DNA from: Spirochaetota bacterium
Lineage (GTDB): Bacteria; Spirochaetota; Brachyspiria; Brachyspirales; JACRPF01
Length of the DNA: 64,000 nucleotides
Direction: 5' to 3'
NCBI GenBank assembly: GCA_016214035.1
Contig: JACRPF010000005.1
Coordinates: forward strand, 62,001-126,000
In this document: positions 51,173-58,258 of the stretch, piece after piece
Numbering within the stretch: the stretch's first letter is position 1
Layout of the letters: the number at the start of each line of letters is the position of its first letter
Translations under genes and position numbers: made by a program
The notes under the pieces: model-generated
What the model was told of the DNA's origin: nothing
Database searches by the model: none
The model's input: only the letters and a program-made list of their open reading frames with translations

Positions 51173-52246
51173 ATGGATCCATTTTTAGATGAAATAACAC
51201 TTACATTCACCGCGGGGCACGGCGGTAAAGGCGCGGTATCGTTCCGGCGCGAAGCAAATATGCCCAAAGGCGGCCCTGACGGCGGTAACGGCGGCAAGGG
51301 AGCCGATGTGGTCCTGCGCTGCGACCGGCGCGAGACAACGTTCTATCAGCTGCGCTCGAAAAAGATGCTCACCGCTCCCGACGGGAACTCGGGTACCGGC
51401 GGCATGAAGGACGGAAAATCCGGTGAAGACCTCATCATCGCCGTTCCCGAAGGGACCGTTGTCTATAATGAGGACGGAACGGTTGCGGCAGATCTTATCC
51501 GGGAAGGCGATCAGTTCGTCGCGGCACGCGGCGGTAAAGGCGGCAAGGGCAATGTGTTCTACGCCACATCGCGCAATCAGACGCCGGACTACGCGCAGCA
51601 CGGACTACCCGGCGAAGTGTTCTCCTGCAAACTCGTCATCAAGCTCATCGCGGATGTGGGGCTCGTGGGATTTCCCAATGCGGGAAAATCCACGCTCATA
51701 TCGCATCTGACAAAAGCGCATCCGAAGATAGCGCCGTATCCGTTCACCACGCTCACGCCGCATCTGGGCGTCTGCTACATCAGCGCCGACGCGAGTTTCA
51801 TCATCGCCGACATCCCCGGCATACTCGAGGGCGCGCACACCGGCGTGGGACTCGGGATACAATTCCTCAAACACATCGAACGAACGCGCATACTCGCGTA
51901 TATCATCGACTTGTATGAGAACGATCCGTTCCCGAATTACATGACACTTGTCAAAGAACTTGAAGCATACAAGACCAACCTCACGACAAAGCCGTCGGTC
52001 ATCGTGCTCAACAAGATAGACGTCGTCGACCGTGAGATGATACCCATGATCATCGAGGATCTGAAAGAGAAACTCGCCGCCGCGGGCATCGACACGGTCA
52101 AGGATATACTCCCCATTTCCGGCGTAACGTCCGAAGGACTTGCGCAGATGGCGCAGGTATTCTATCGTCTGACGGATGAATTGAAACGCGCCGAGTCGGA
52201 AAAACAGGCTGCCGCGGACAAAGTGCCGCCGACGTTCACCATGTAA
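51173..52246 (+). CDS. obg: GTPase Obg
   Basis: A 357-residue essential GTPase acting in 50S ribosome assembly and stress control. The glycine-rich Obg fold fills residues 1-158 (FLDEITLTFTAGHGGKGAVSFRRE, GGPDGGNGGKGADV, AARGGKGGKGNVFYATSRNQTPDYAQHG), followed by the G domain with G1 GFPNAGKSTLI, the TTLTPHLGV switch region, G3 DIPGILEGAHTG and G4 NKID. There is no C-terminal OCT domain, only a short Lys/Ala-rich tail, as in many bacteria. The gene appears to be translated from a leaderless mRNA and is followed by a 71-codon gene. Confidence 0.95.
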   Translation: MDPFLDEITLTFTAGHGGKGAVSFRREANMPKGGPDGGNGGKGADVVLRCDRRETTFYQLRSKKMLTAPDGNSGTGGMKDGKSGEDLIIAVPEGTVVYNEDGTVAADLIREGDQFVAARGGKGGKGNVFYATSRNQTPDYAQHGLPGEVFSCKLVIKLIADVGLVGFPNAGKSTLISHLTKAHPKIAPYPFTTLTPHLGVCYISADASFIIADIPGILEGAHTGVGLGIQFLKHIERTRILAYIIDLYENDPFPNYMTLVKELEAYKTNLTTKPSVIVLNKIDVVDREMIPMIIEDLKEKLAAAGIDTVKDILPISGVTSEGLAQMAQVFYRLTDELKRAESEKQAAADKVPPTFTM

Positions 52247-52263
52247 CAGACAGGAGTTTTGCG

Positions 52264-52479
52264 ATGGAACCGAAAAAACGCGATCCGAACGCCCCGAAAC
52301 ATCTTGAGATCACGCTGAAGGCGCCCGACGGTGCGCTCTGGAAAACGACACTCGCGCAGGAGAAGATATTCTCAACCGGCTCGGTGGGATTTTATGCAAG
52401 CGACAAGATCGAGAATCCGGTGAGTCATGAGCGGTATCAGATAAGCGTGAATATTACGTTGATTGGAAGTAAGCCGTAG
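52264..52479 (+). CDS. Small hypothetical protein downstream of obg
   Basis: A 71-residue protein with a strong CAGGAG ribosome site 8 bases before the ATG, 17 bases past obg on the same strand, hence probably co-transcribed. It is rich in charged residues and beta-formers (KHLEITLKAPDGALWKTTLA, RYQISVNITLIGSK) and looks like a small beta-sheet domain. I do not recognise the family. It ends 35 bases from the edge of the duplicated segment. The good ribosome site and spacing support a real gene. Confidence 0.65.
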   Translation: MEPKKRDPNAPKHLEITLKAPDGALWKTTLAQEKIFSTGSVGFYASDKIENPVSHERYQISVNITLIGSKP

Positions 52480-52513
52480 GCATGGATGCCTGAGGTGCGC
52501 GGCGCTACGGCTC

Positions 52514-53127
52514 GCGCGCTTTTTCATACCGTAGTGCATGGCATCTGCTTCCTTCAGAAGGTCATCAATGGGCAGTGTGCCGCCGTCGTTCGATACGCAC
52601 TGTGTATGCCCGATACTGAAGCTGACGCGATAGGGCTTGCTCAGCTGACGGTTCACCTCATCGGCGATACGGGAAAGACGCGCTAGAAAACCTTCGACAG
52701 CCGCTTCGGGCAGTTTTTTAGCGAAGATGACGAACTCGTCGCCGCCGAACCGCGCGGCGATATCGGTTTCCCGGCACGCCTGTTTGAGTATCGATGCAAT
52801 GCCTTTGATGGCAATATCTCCGTCGGCATGGCCGTAATTGTCATTGATCTTTTTCAGATAGTCGAGGTCGATGAGGAACAGTCTGCAGTTATCCCCGCCG
52901 CCGTTCGTCCCCTGCCAATACTCATTCACTTCGTCGAGAAATTCCCTGCGGTTGTACAATTCCGTGAGCCCGTCGAACATTCGACCGCATAGTTCCGGAG
53001 TAAGATATCGGTAGTCCGTCTGCATTCTAAAGACGGTATGGTCCACGCCGTGCTGTGCGGCATATTCGGCCATGCCGTTTATCCATGAATCGCTTATGGA
53101 GCTGACCGTCGAAGGAGTCAGCGCGGC
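52514..53127 (-). pseudogene. Truncated sensor-diguanylate cyclase gene (copy of the gene at 59826-62024)
   Basis: The remnant begins with the AALTPST sequence of the intact gene, right after a stop (TAA), so the original ATG and about 13 codons are gone. It then keeps the first part of the periplasmic-binding-like domain up to GRMFDGL and joins it directly to LYNRREFLDEVNEYW of the GGDEF domain. The join is at CTCA, present at both ends of the missing 1533 bases (511 codons, in frame). GGDEF itself and the RETD inhibitory site survive. A lost A in the A-run near the 3' end shifts the last residues. Its -35 is TAGACG instead of TTGACG. An internal ATG (53073) could still give a 233-residue protein, but function is doubtful. 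Confidence 0.85.
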
Positions 53128-53217
53128 TTATTGATAGTGCTGTCTTTTTTCAACATAGCGCAGAGTATAGTTCGGCACAGCCGTTACGTCTAGGATACAT
53201 GCCTGCGGGATCTTCTG

Positions 53218-53498
53218 TTACTCGTGCGTCAGCGGCGAGCGCCGGACCGTCCATCGAACCGCGCCGGTACACGGGTCTTCGATCACGGAAACCGTCTTGC
53301 CACTGACAAGCGCGTGTATGGCCTTCGCTTCGGGGGATTGCGGCGTATTCACCGTGCCGGCAGCCTGGCCGTCATCCGCGCGATAAACGACAAGTTCGAT
53401 GTTTGTCCAGTCGATACGGTCGGTCGATTGTGCTATAGCCGCATGCGGTAGTGCCGAACCGTTTCGTACGAGCATGACGATGGGCAGGGCGCCCGCGT
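53218..53498 (-). pseudogene. 3' fragment of GH31 glycosidase gene
   Basis: The translated sequence (IVMLVRNGSALPHAAIAQST, TNIELVVYRADDG, TVNTPQSPEAKAI, GKTVSVIEDPCTGAVRW) equals the last 93 or so residues of the GH31 protein encoded at 62124-64000 with about 15-20 per cent changes. It lacks the catalytic barrel entirely and is joined in frame to a broken Gfo/Idh gene at about 53498. Confidence 0.85.
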
Positions 53499-53821
53499 CG
53501 ATGACCGCCTGACATTCTTCGATTGTGTACGCCACCGCCTGTTCGCAGAGCACATGTTTGCCGGCCTGCCGTGATGGACTGCTTCGCATGCTGCTCGATG
53601 GGTGTTGCGATGACGATGATATCGAGGTCCGATGCCGCCATGGCGTCATAGTCGGTGTAACGCGCTTCGTCGGCAACCGTGAAAAAGTCGCCCAGTTCGG
53701 CAAGTTTTTCCCGGTTCAGGTCGCACAGCGCCGCTATCTCGATCTGCGGATGCGTGGAGAGTGCTTTGACCAGTTTATTACCGCGCGAAAGCCCCACGAT
53801 ACCGGTACGATATTTTTTCAT
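53499..53821 (-). pseudogene. 5' part of a Gfo/Idh/MocA oxidoreductase gene, frameshifted and cut off
   Basis: From the ATG at 53821 (GGGAG upstream) it encodes an N-terminal Rossmann half (TGIVGLSRGNKLVKAL, EIAALCDLNREKLAELG, DLDIIVIATPIEQHAKQSI). Near 53560-53568 an extra four bases (CGGC in GGCCGGC) shift the frame; the next frame continues perfectly with GKHVLCEQAVAYTIEECQAVIDA, the EKP-motif region (here EQA). After residue 110 or so the homology ends and the GH31 tail begins. The gene was third in an operon, 14 bases behind the SDR gene, and its C-terminal two thirds were replaced by the duplicated segment. Confidence 0.85.
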
Positions 53822-53835
53822 AGATGCTCCCGTTA

Positions 53836-54624
53836 TTAAAGTTTTATCTGTGTGAGAAGTTCGGGCCATGGTTTCTGTCCCGCCAGTTGTCCGCCGTCGA
53901 CGACGAATGTCTGTCCGGTGATGAACGACGCTTCATCGCTCGCGAGGAACAGGAACACCGGAGCGATCTCGCCCACGGTACCCACCCGGTTGAGCGGTAT
54001 ATACCGTTCCGCGAATTCGGCCACGAACGCGTCGCTGTCGACGGCAAGGTTGATGGCGGTGCGCACATATCCCGGGCACACCGCGTTCGAGCGTATGCCC
54101 AGATGCGCCAGTTCAATGGCTATCGTCTTTGTCAGGAGCACGAGCCCCGCTTTGCTCGCGTTGTAATGCGCGTGTCCGAACTCGCCGTCAAGCCCGTTCT
54201 TGCTCGACATATTGAGGACCACGCCGCGTTTTCGCTTCGCCATGCGCCGGCACACGCTCTGCGCAACGTAGAACGCGCCGGTAAGATTCACGCCGATGGT
54301 CCGGTGCCATTCCTCGGCGGATATGTTAAGGAACGGCGTAACGAGACAGATGCCGGCATTGTTCACCAGTATGTCGATGGGCGCTGCCCCTTCCGCTGAT
54401 GCAACCGCGGCGTCCACCTGCGTCTGGTCGGCTACATCACCGCAGAAACCGTTGACGGCATATCCCGACGTTCGCAGCTTTTCGACGGCTTCATCAAGCG
54501 CTTTCCGGTCACGGTCATAGAGCGACACCAGCGCGCCCTCGGAGGCAAACTGCCGTGCAATCTCAAAGCCGATGCTCATGGCGCCGCCGGTGATGAAAAC
54601 ATGCTTTTGTGCGAATCGTTTCAT
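53836..54624 (-). CDS. Short-chain dehydrogenase/reductase
   Basis: A 262-residue classical SDR: cofactor motif FITGGAMSIGFEIARQ (T-G-x3-S-I-G) near residue 11, NNAG near 86, catalytic Ser in LNMSSKNG, and Tyr-x-x-x-Lys as YNASKAG near 155. An Asp after the second strand (LYDRDRK) favours NAD(H). It probably oxidises or reduces a polyol, sugar or amino-sugar derivative. Its ATG overlaps the stop of the aminotransferase gene by 4 bases and the broken Gfo/Idh gene follows by 14 bases, giving a three-gene catabolic or biosynthetic operon. Confidence 0.88.
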   Translation of the reverse strand: MKRFAQKHVFITGGAMSIGFEIARQFASEGALVSLYDRDRKALDEAVEKLRTSGYAVNGFCGDVADQTQVDAAVASAEGAAPIDILVNNAGICLVTPFLNISAEEWHRTIGVNLTGAFYVAQSVCRRMAKRKRGVVLNMSSKNGLDGEFGHAHYNASKAGLVLLTKTIAIELAHLGIRSNAVCPGYVRTAINLAVDSDAFVAEFAERYIPLNRVGTVGEIAPVFLFLASDEASFITGQTFVVDGGQLAGQKPWPELLTQIKL

Positions 54625-55964
54625 AGAACCTCCATCGCTTCCGCATGCATCTGCAGCGAGTTCTGATAAATGTACAGGACATCGTGAAGTACCGTGAGCA
54701 CCCGGTCGATATCATCGTTCGTGTGCTTGATCGAATAGCCGTGATGCGCGGGACCGCCGCCGTAGTCGTGAAAATAGACGCCGCGTTCCCAGCAGCTTTT
54801 CAGGATTTCCAGGAACAGTCTGCTGTCGTGGCAGAATGTGTCTTCGTACCGGAGCGCAGGCTCCGTCCTTCCCAGAAGCATATTGAACCGCGCCCCGTGA
54901 TGCGTGACCGTCATCGACAGACCGTAGTCATGGATTATCGCATCGATCCCCGCATGAAACCGGTCTTCCAGGGACCGGAGCGACGGATAAAAATCCGGTC
55001 TCGCGGCTTCATCCAGGAACGCAAGCCCCGCGAGCACCGGCACGAGATGCGCATTGAACGTACCGCTGTGCTGCACCGGACCGACGGGCTGAAAAATATC
55101 CATGATCTCCGCCCGGCCGCAGAACGCCGAGAGCGGAAGTCCGCCGCCGAGAGCCTTGCCGATGGTGCACACATCGGGGATGACACCGAAATCCGCCTGC
55201 GCGCCGCCCAGCGATTTTTTGAAGGATGACTGTATCTCATCGAAAAAGAGGACGATGTCATTATCACGCGTGAGTTCACGGACGAATGCAAGATAGCCCG
55301 GTTCCGGTGTGATGCCGGCGCAGTTGAAATTCACCGGCTCCATGATGAGCATCGCCGTCTCATGCGCATGATCGTTCACCGCCGCGGCAAGCGCCTCGCG
55401 GTCGTTGTACGGCACCGGTATGATGAACTGCGCGTACTCTTTGGGAATACCGGGCGATTCGATATACGGTTCGCTGCGGTTGCGCCCGAATTCCGAACGC
55501 GGCGGCTGACCGCCGATATAGATCATCTCATGATAGCCGTGAAAATGGCCTTCGATGCGGATTATTTTTTCTTTGCCGGTGAACGCCCGGCAGGCGCGGA
55601 TGAGATGCAGCGTAGCCTCCGAGCCCGACGAGCAGAACCGTACGCGGTCGGCGCAGGGGATGTATCCGCATACGCGACGCGCGAGTTCCTCATGGTATTC
55701 GGTCTCAAACGAATTCACATAGCCTATCGAAGCCGCACGCCTGAGCGCCCCGTCGATGGCCGGATGCGCATTGCCGAGAAGACCGGCGCCGTGCGCGCAG
55801 CACATATCGATGTATTCCTTCCCTTCGATATCCCAGACCCTGCTTCCGCGTCCCTTCGAGACATAGAACGGTTTGCCGATGGCCTTATTAAAACGAGTCG
55901 ATGAGTTGACGCCGCCCGGCAGAACTTCTTTTGCCTTCAGGTAATGAGACTGCAGTGTATTCAT
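54621..55964 (-). CDS. Class III PLP-dependent aminotransferase, GSAM-like
   Basis: A 447-residue fold-type I aminotransferase close to glutamate-1-semialdehyde aminomutase and related sugar or keto-acid aminotransferases. Visible: GSRVWDIEGKEYIDMCCAHGA near residue 40, CSSGSEATLHLIRACRAFTGK (PLP phosphate site), VLFFDEIQSSF (Asp to the pyridine nitrogen), and the Schiff-base Lys in CTIGKALGGGLPLSAF. No other haem genes are nearby, and the coupled SDR and oxidoreductase make a role in an amino-sugar or amino-polyol pathway likelier than 5-aminolevulinate synthesis. The start has GGAAG upstream. First gene of the operon. Confidence 0.85.
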   Translation of the reverse strand: MNTLQSHYLKAKEVLPGGVNSSTRFNKAIGKPFYVSKGRGSRVWDIEGKEYIDMCCAHGAGLLGNAHPAIDGALRRAASIGYVNSFETEYHEELARRVCGYIPCADRVRFCSSGSEATLHLIRACRAFTGKEKIIRIEGHFHGYHEMIYIGGQPPRSEFGRNRSEPYIESPGIPKEYAQFIIPVPYNDREALAAAVNDHAHETAMLIMEPVNFNCAGITPEPGYLAFVRELTRDNDIVLFFDEIQSSFKKSLGGAQADFGVIPDVCTIGKALGGGLPLSAFCGRAEIMDIFQPVGPVQHSGTFNAHLVPVLAGLAFLDEAARPDFYPSLRSLEDRFHAGIDAIIHDYGLSMTVTHHGARFNMLLGRTEPALRYEDTFCHDSRLFLEILKSCWERGVYFHDYGGGPAHHGYSIKHTNDDIDRVLTVLHDVLYIYQNSLQMHAEAMEVL

Positions 55965-56127
55965 AGTGTCGCTTCCGTCCTGCGCATAATATACCCGCCG
56001 CGCATGCGTGTGACAATGGACGGAGCGGAAATTTTATAGACAAAACCGGCCGGCAGAGCGTACAGCTGCTGATGTATCAGTGAAAATCAGATCAGTGTCT
56101 AATGCTTTGGATTATACGCGCGGTTGA

Positions 56128-56793
56128 TCGCGGACGGCGGTAGGCGACTTTTATGATTTTTATACCGATGACAGCGGGATGATAACCGGGCTGGTCCTGT
56201 TCGACGTTTCAGGACACGGTGTCTCATCCGGCCTGATAACAACGCTGGTAAGGCCTATCCTGTACCGGACGTTCACCGCCGACCCGTCGGTTGCGCTGAA
56301 AGACATCATCACCACGGCGAACCGCATCATCAAGGCGAAAGGCGATGTCGATAACTATCTTACCTGCGTGATGCTCCGTTTTGCCGGCACTGAGGTGCAC
56401 TACATCAATGCGGGCCATCCCGATATCATAAAGAAAGACATCACATCGGTTGCGCCGGTCATCCCTTCCGGCATGCCCGTGCAGGGCGCCTTCATGGGTT
56501 ACGAAGGCATGATAGAATTTTTCGAGGAGAGCAGCAGGGAACACCGCTTTGCGATGAAACGCAATGATGTCCTTGTGCTTTTCACCGACTGTCTCGCCGA
56601 GACGAAGTCCTCCGACGGCAGTGAATTCGGCATCAGCGGCATCTCACGCGTGCTCAGCGACGCCCCGCAGACGGTGACCGCATCCGAACTGCTCGGATGC
56701 ATTGTCGCGGCGCATACGGCGCATCGCGGCAGTGCACCGCTGACCGATGATCTCACGATACTGGTCATCAAAGTCCGCGAAGGCGCGGAGTAG
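56128..56793 (+). pseudogene. 5'-truncated PP2C/SpoIIE-type phosphatase
   Basis: The frame after a stop at 56125-56127 encodes the catalytic part of an RsbU/SpoIIE-like Ser/Thr phosphatase: VGDFYDFYTDDSGM (a shortened form of the GGDFYD metal motif), LVLFDVSGHGVSSGL, INAGHPDIIKK, LFTDCLAETK, and the terminal TDDLTILVIK. The upstream sensor part and the beginning of the domain are missing; an ATG at 56179 would omit the first metal-binding Asp. The gene therefore looks like a remnant. Nothing recognisable lies in 55985-56127. In the family this enzyme acts in partner-switching control of sigma or anti-sigma factors. Confidence 0.7.
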
Positions 56794-56794
56794 A

Positions 56795-58168
56795 TTACTT
56801 TTTCAATCCGCGGAAAAGAAACGCGGGAAGCGCCGCCATACGCATCGGCCAGTCTTCGAACATCGCGGTGATCACATTGCGTGTCCGCGCGCTTGTCGGT
56901 TCTTTGATCCGCATCGCCAGCGGAACACAGAGTATTCTGAGCAATGCGCTCAGCAGGAACAGGTACTGATAATTATTCCACTCCCGCCCGAGCAGCATGA
57001 CGCTGTGCCCTTCCCAGAGCTTGAGGAGATATCCGCCCGCAACGGCGGCAAGACCGCCCGCAAGCCCCGGCAGCGAGGATATCGCCGCCACGAACATGCC
57101 GCGATTATCACGCGGGGCCATGCGGAGCATGAAGCCGTTCGTAGAAAGATTCTGTCCCACATTGAGCACGCTGTCGAGTATGAAGAAGAGCGACAGTCCC
57201 ACGAGCGCCGTATCACGCGTGATGATGAAAAATATTATCGGCGTAATCGGCTTGAGCGATGTGCAGAGCACCAGCACCGGACGGCTGCCGAAACGGTCGA
57301 TGAGACGTCCCCATGTTCTCGCGCTCAGCGCGCTCCCCAGCCCCGGCGTCATCCATATGAGCATGACCTGCCAGAGCGGCAGTCCCAGCACCTTCAGCAC
57401 ATAGAGCATCATGAACGCGGCGCCGATCATGGTGGAGGCGGAGTATGCCACATTCCAGATCATGTAACTTCTGAACTGATGCTGCTTCAAAGGTTCGAGC
57501 AGCGTCTCGAGCAGACGGCGTTTCCGCACCGGCGCGGTTTCCGGCTCCCAGACACCGTGGAAGAGAAGGATATCGGCAATGCCGACGGCGGTACCCAGTG
57601 CCGCGACGAACGTGAACGCCTGTGTCAGTGTCAGCCCGAATGTCTTATAGTAAAATCCGAAAAGGATGAGCGGAACATTGGTGAGCAGCCATGCGATGTT
57701 CGTCCACCGCAGACGTCCGCCCCAGAAGCGGCTGACGATACGCCGCGGGATAAGATCGCCCATCCACGAAAACCAGATCGGCGGACCCATGTTCTGCATC
57801 ATGCTCGATATCGCGATAAGCACCATCATACCGCCTACCCGCACCGCCGGCGACAGCCCCGGCACGAACGGCATGAAGATGCCGGCAATCCACAGGAGCC
57901 GTCCCGAGATGATCAGCGTCATATACACGTTCCGGCGCGAGACGAGATTGTTGCTCCAGAACGCGCCGACGAACTGCATCGCCAGCATTATCATCGGAAG
58001 ACCGCTCAATATGCCGAAATGTATCTCGCTGAAGCCGATGTGCCGGAAATAATCGGTTGCCATGGGGCTTGCGATGGCGGTGCCGTATACCATGGCAAGG
58101 CATCCGGATAATGTCACCAGACGCAGTGATCCATGCAGTCGTTTTCCATGCGGAGTGTTCTTTATCAT
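56795..58168 (-). CDS. Major facilitator superfamily transporter
   Basis: A 457-residue inner-membrane protein with twelve hydrophobic helices in two halves and a basic central loop (about 215-235, VRKRRLLETLLEPLKQHQF). N-terminal helices LVTLSGCLAMVYGTAIASP and GILSGLPMIMLAMQFVGAFWS and the loop 8-9 motif WGRLIDRFGSRPV are typical. The type resembles MFS proteins common in PVC bacteria near glycosidases; a mono- or oligosaccharide is likely but unproven. GAGGA lies before the ATG at 58168. A long Arg/His-rich frame on the opposite strand is a shadow. Confidence 0.85.
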   Translation of the reverse strand: MIKNTPHGKRLHGSLRLVTLSGCLAMVYGTAIASPMATDYFRHIGFSEIHFGILSGLPMIMLAMQFVGAFWSNNLVSRRNVYMTLIISGRLLWIAGIFMPFVPGLSPAVRVGGMMVLIAISSMMQNMGPPIWFSWMGDLIPRRIVSRFWGGRLRWTNIAWLLTNVPLILFGFYYKTFGLTLTQAFTFVAALGTAVGIADILLFHGVWEPETAPVRKRRLLETLLEPLKQHQFRSYMIWNVAYSASTMIGAAFMMLYVLKVLGLPLWQVMLIWMTPGLGSALSARTWGRLIDRFGSRPVLVLCTSLKPITPIIFFIITRDTALVGLSLFFILDSVLNVGQNLSTNGFMLRMAPRDNRGMFVAAISSLPGLAGGLAAVAGGYLLKLWEGHSVMLLGREWNNYQYLFLLSALLRILCVPLAMRIKEPTSARTRNVITAMFEDWPMRMAALPAFLFRGLKK

Positions 58169-58258
58169 GCAATGTCCTCGGTATGAACAAGGTAAGCTGC
58201 GACAGGCCGAATTGCAATGGATTTCGTGGAACTCTTATGGATTTACCGGCTTATATAT

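Larger units (their letters stand above)
52514..53498. repeat. Decayed copy of the segment 59841-62403
   Basis: This stretch aligns almost base for base with the intact region at 59841-62403 in the same orientation: end of the GGDEF gene, its first codons, its promoter region and the last 280 or so bases of the GH31 gene. Compared with that region it lacks 1533 bases inside the GGDEF gene and about 45 bases around its start codon, and has scattered substitutions. Its left edge lies between the obg partner gene and the sequence, its right edge inside a Gfo/Idh gene. Confidence 0.9.

Noticed and set aside
56747-58111. 454-codon open frame on the plus strand opposite the MFS gene
   Set aside because: Its product is an Arg/His/Glu-rich sequence without hydrophobic core, the usual antisense shadow of a GC-rich gene; the minus strand encodes a clear twelve-helix transporter.
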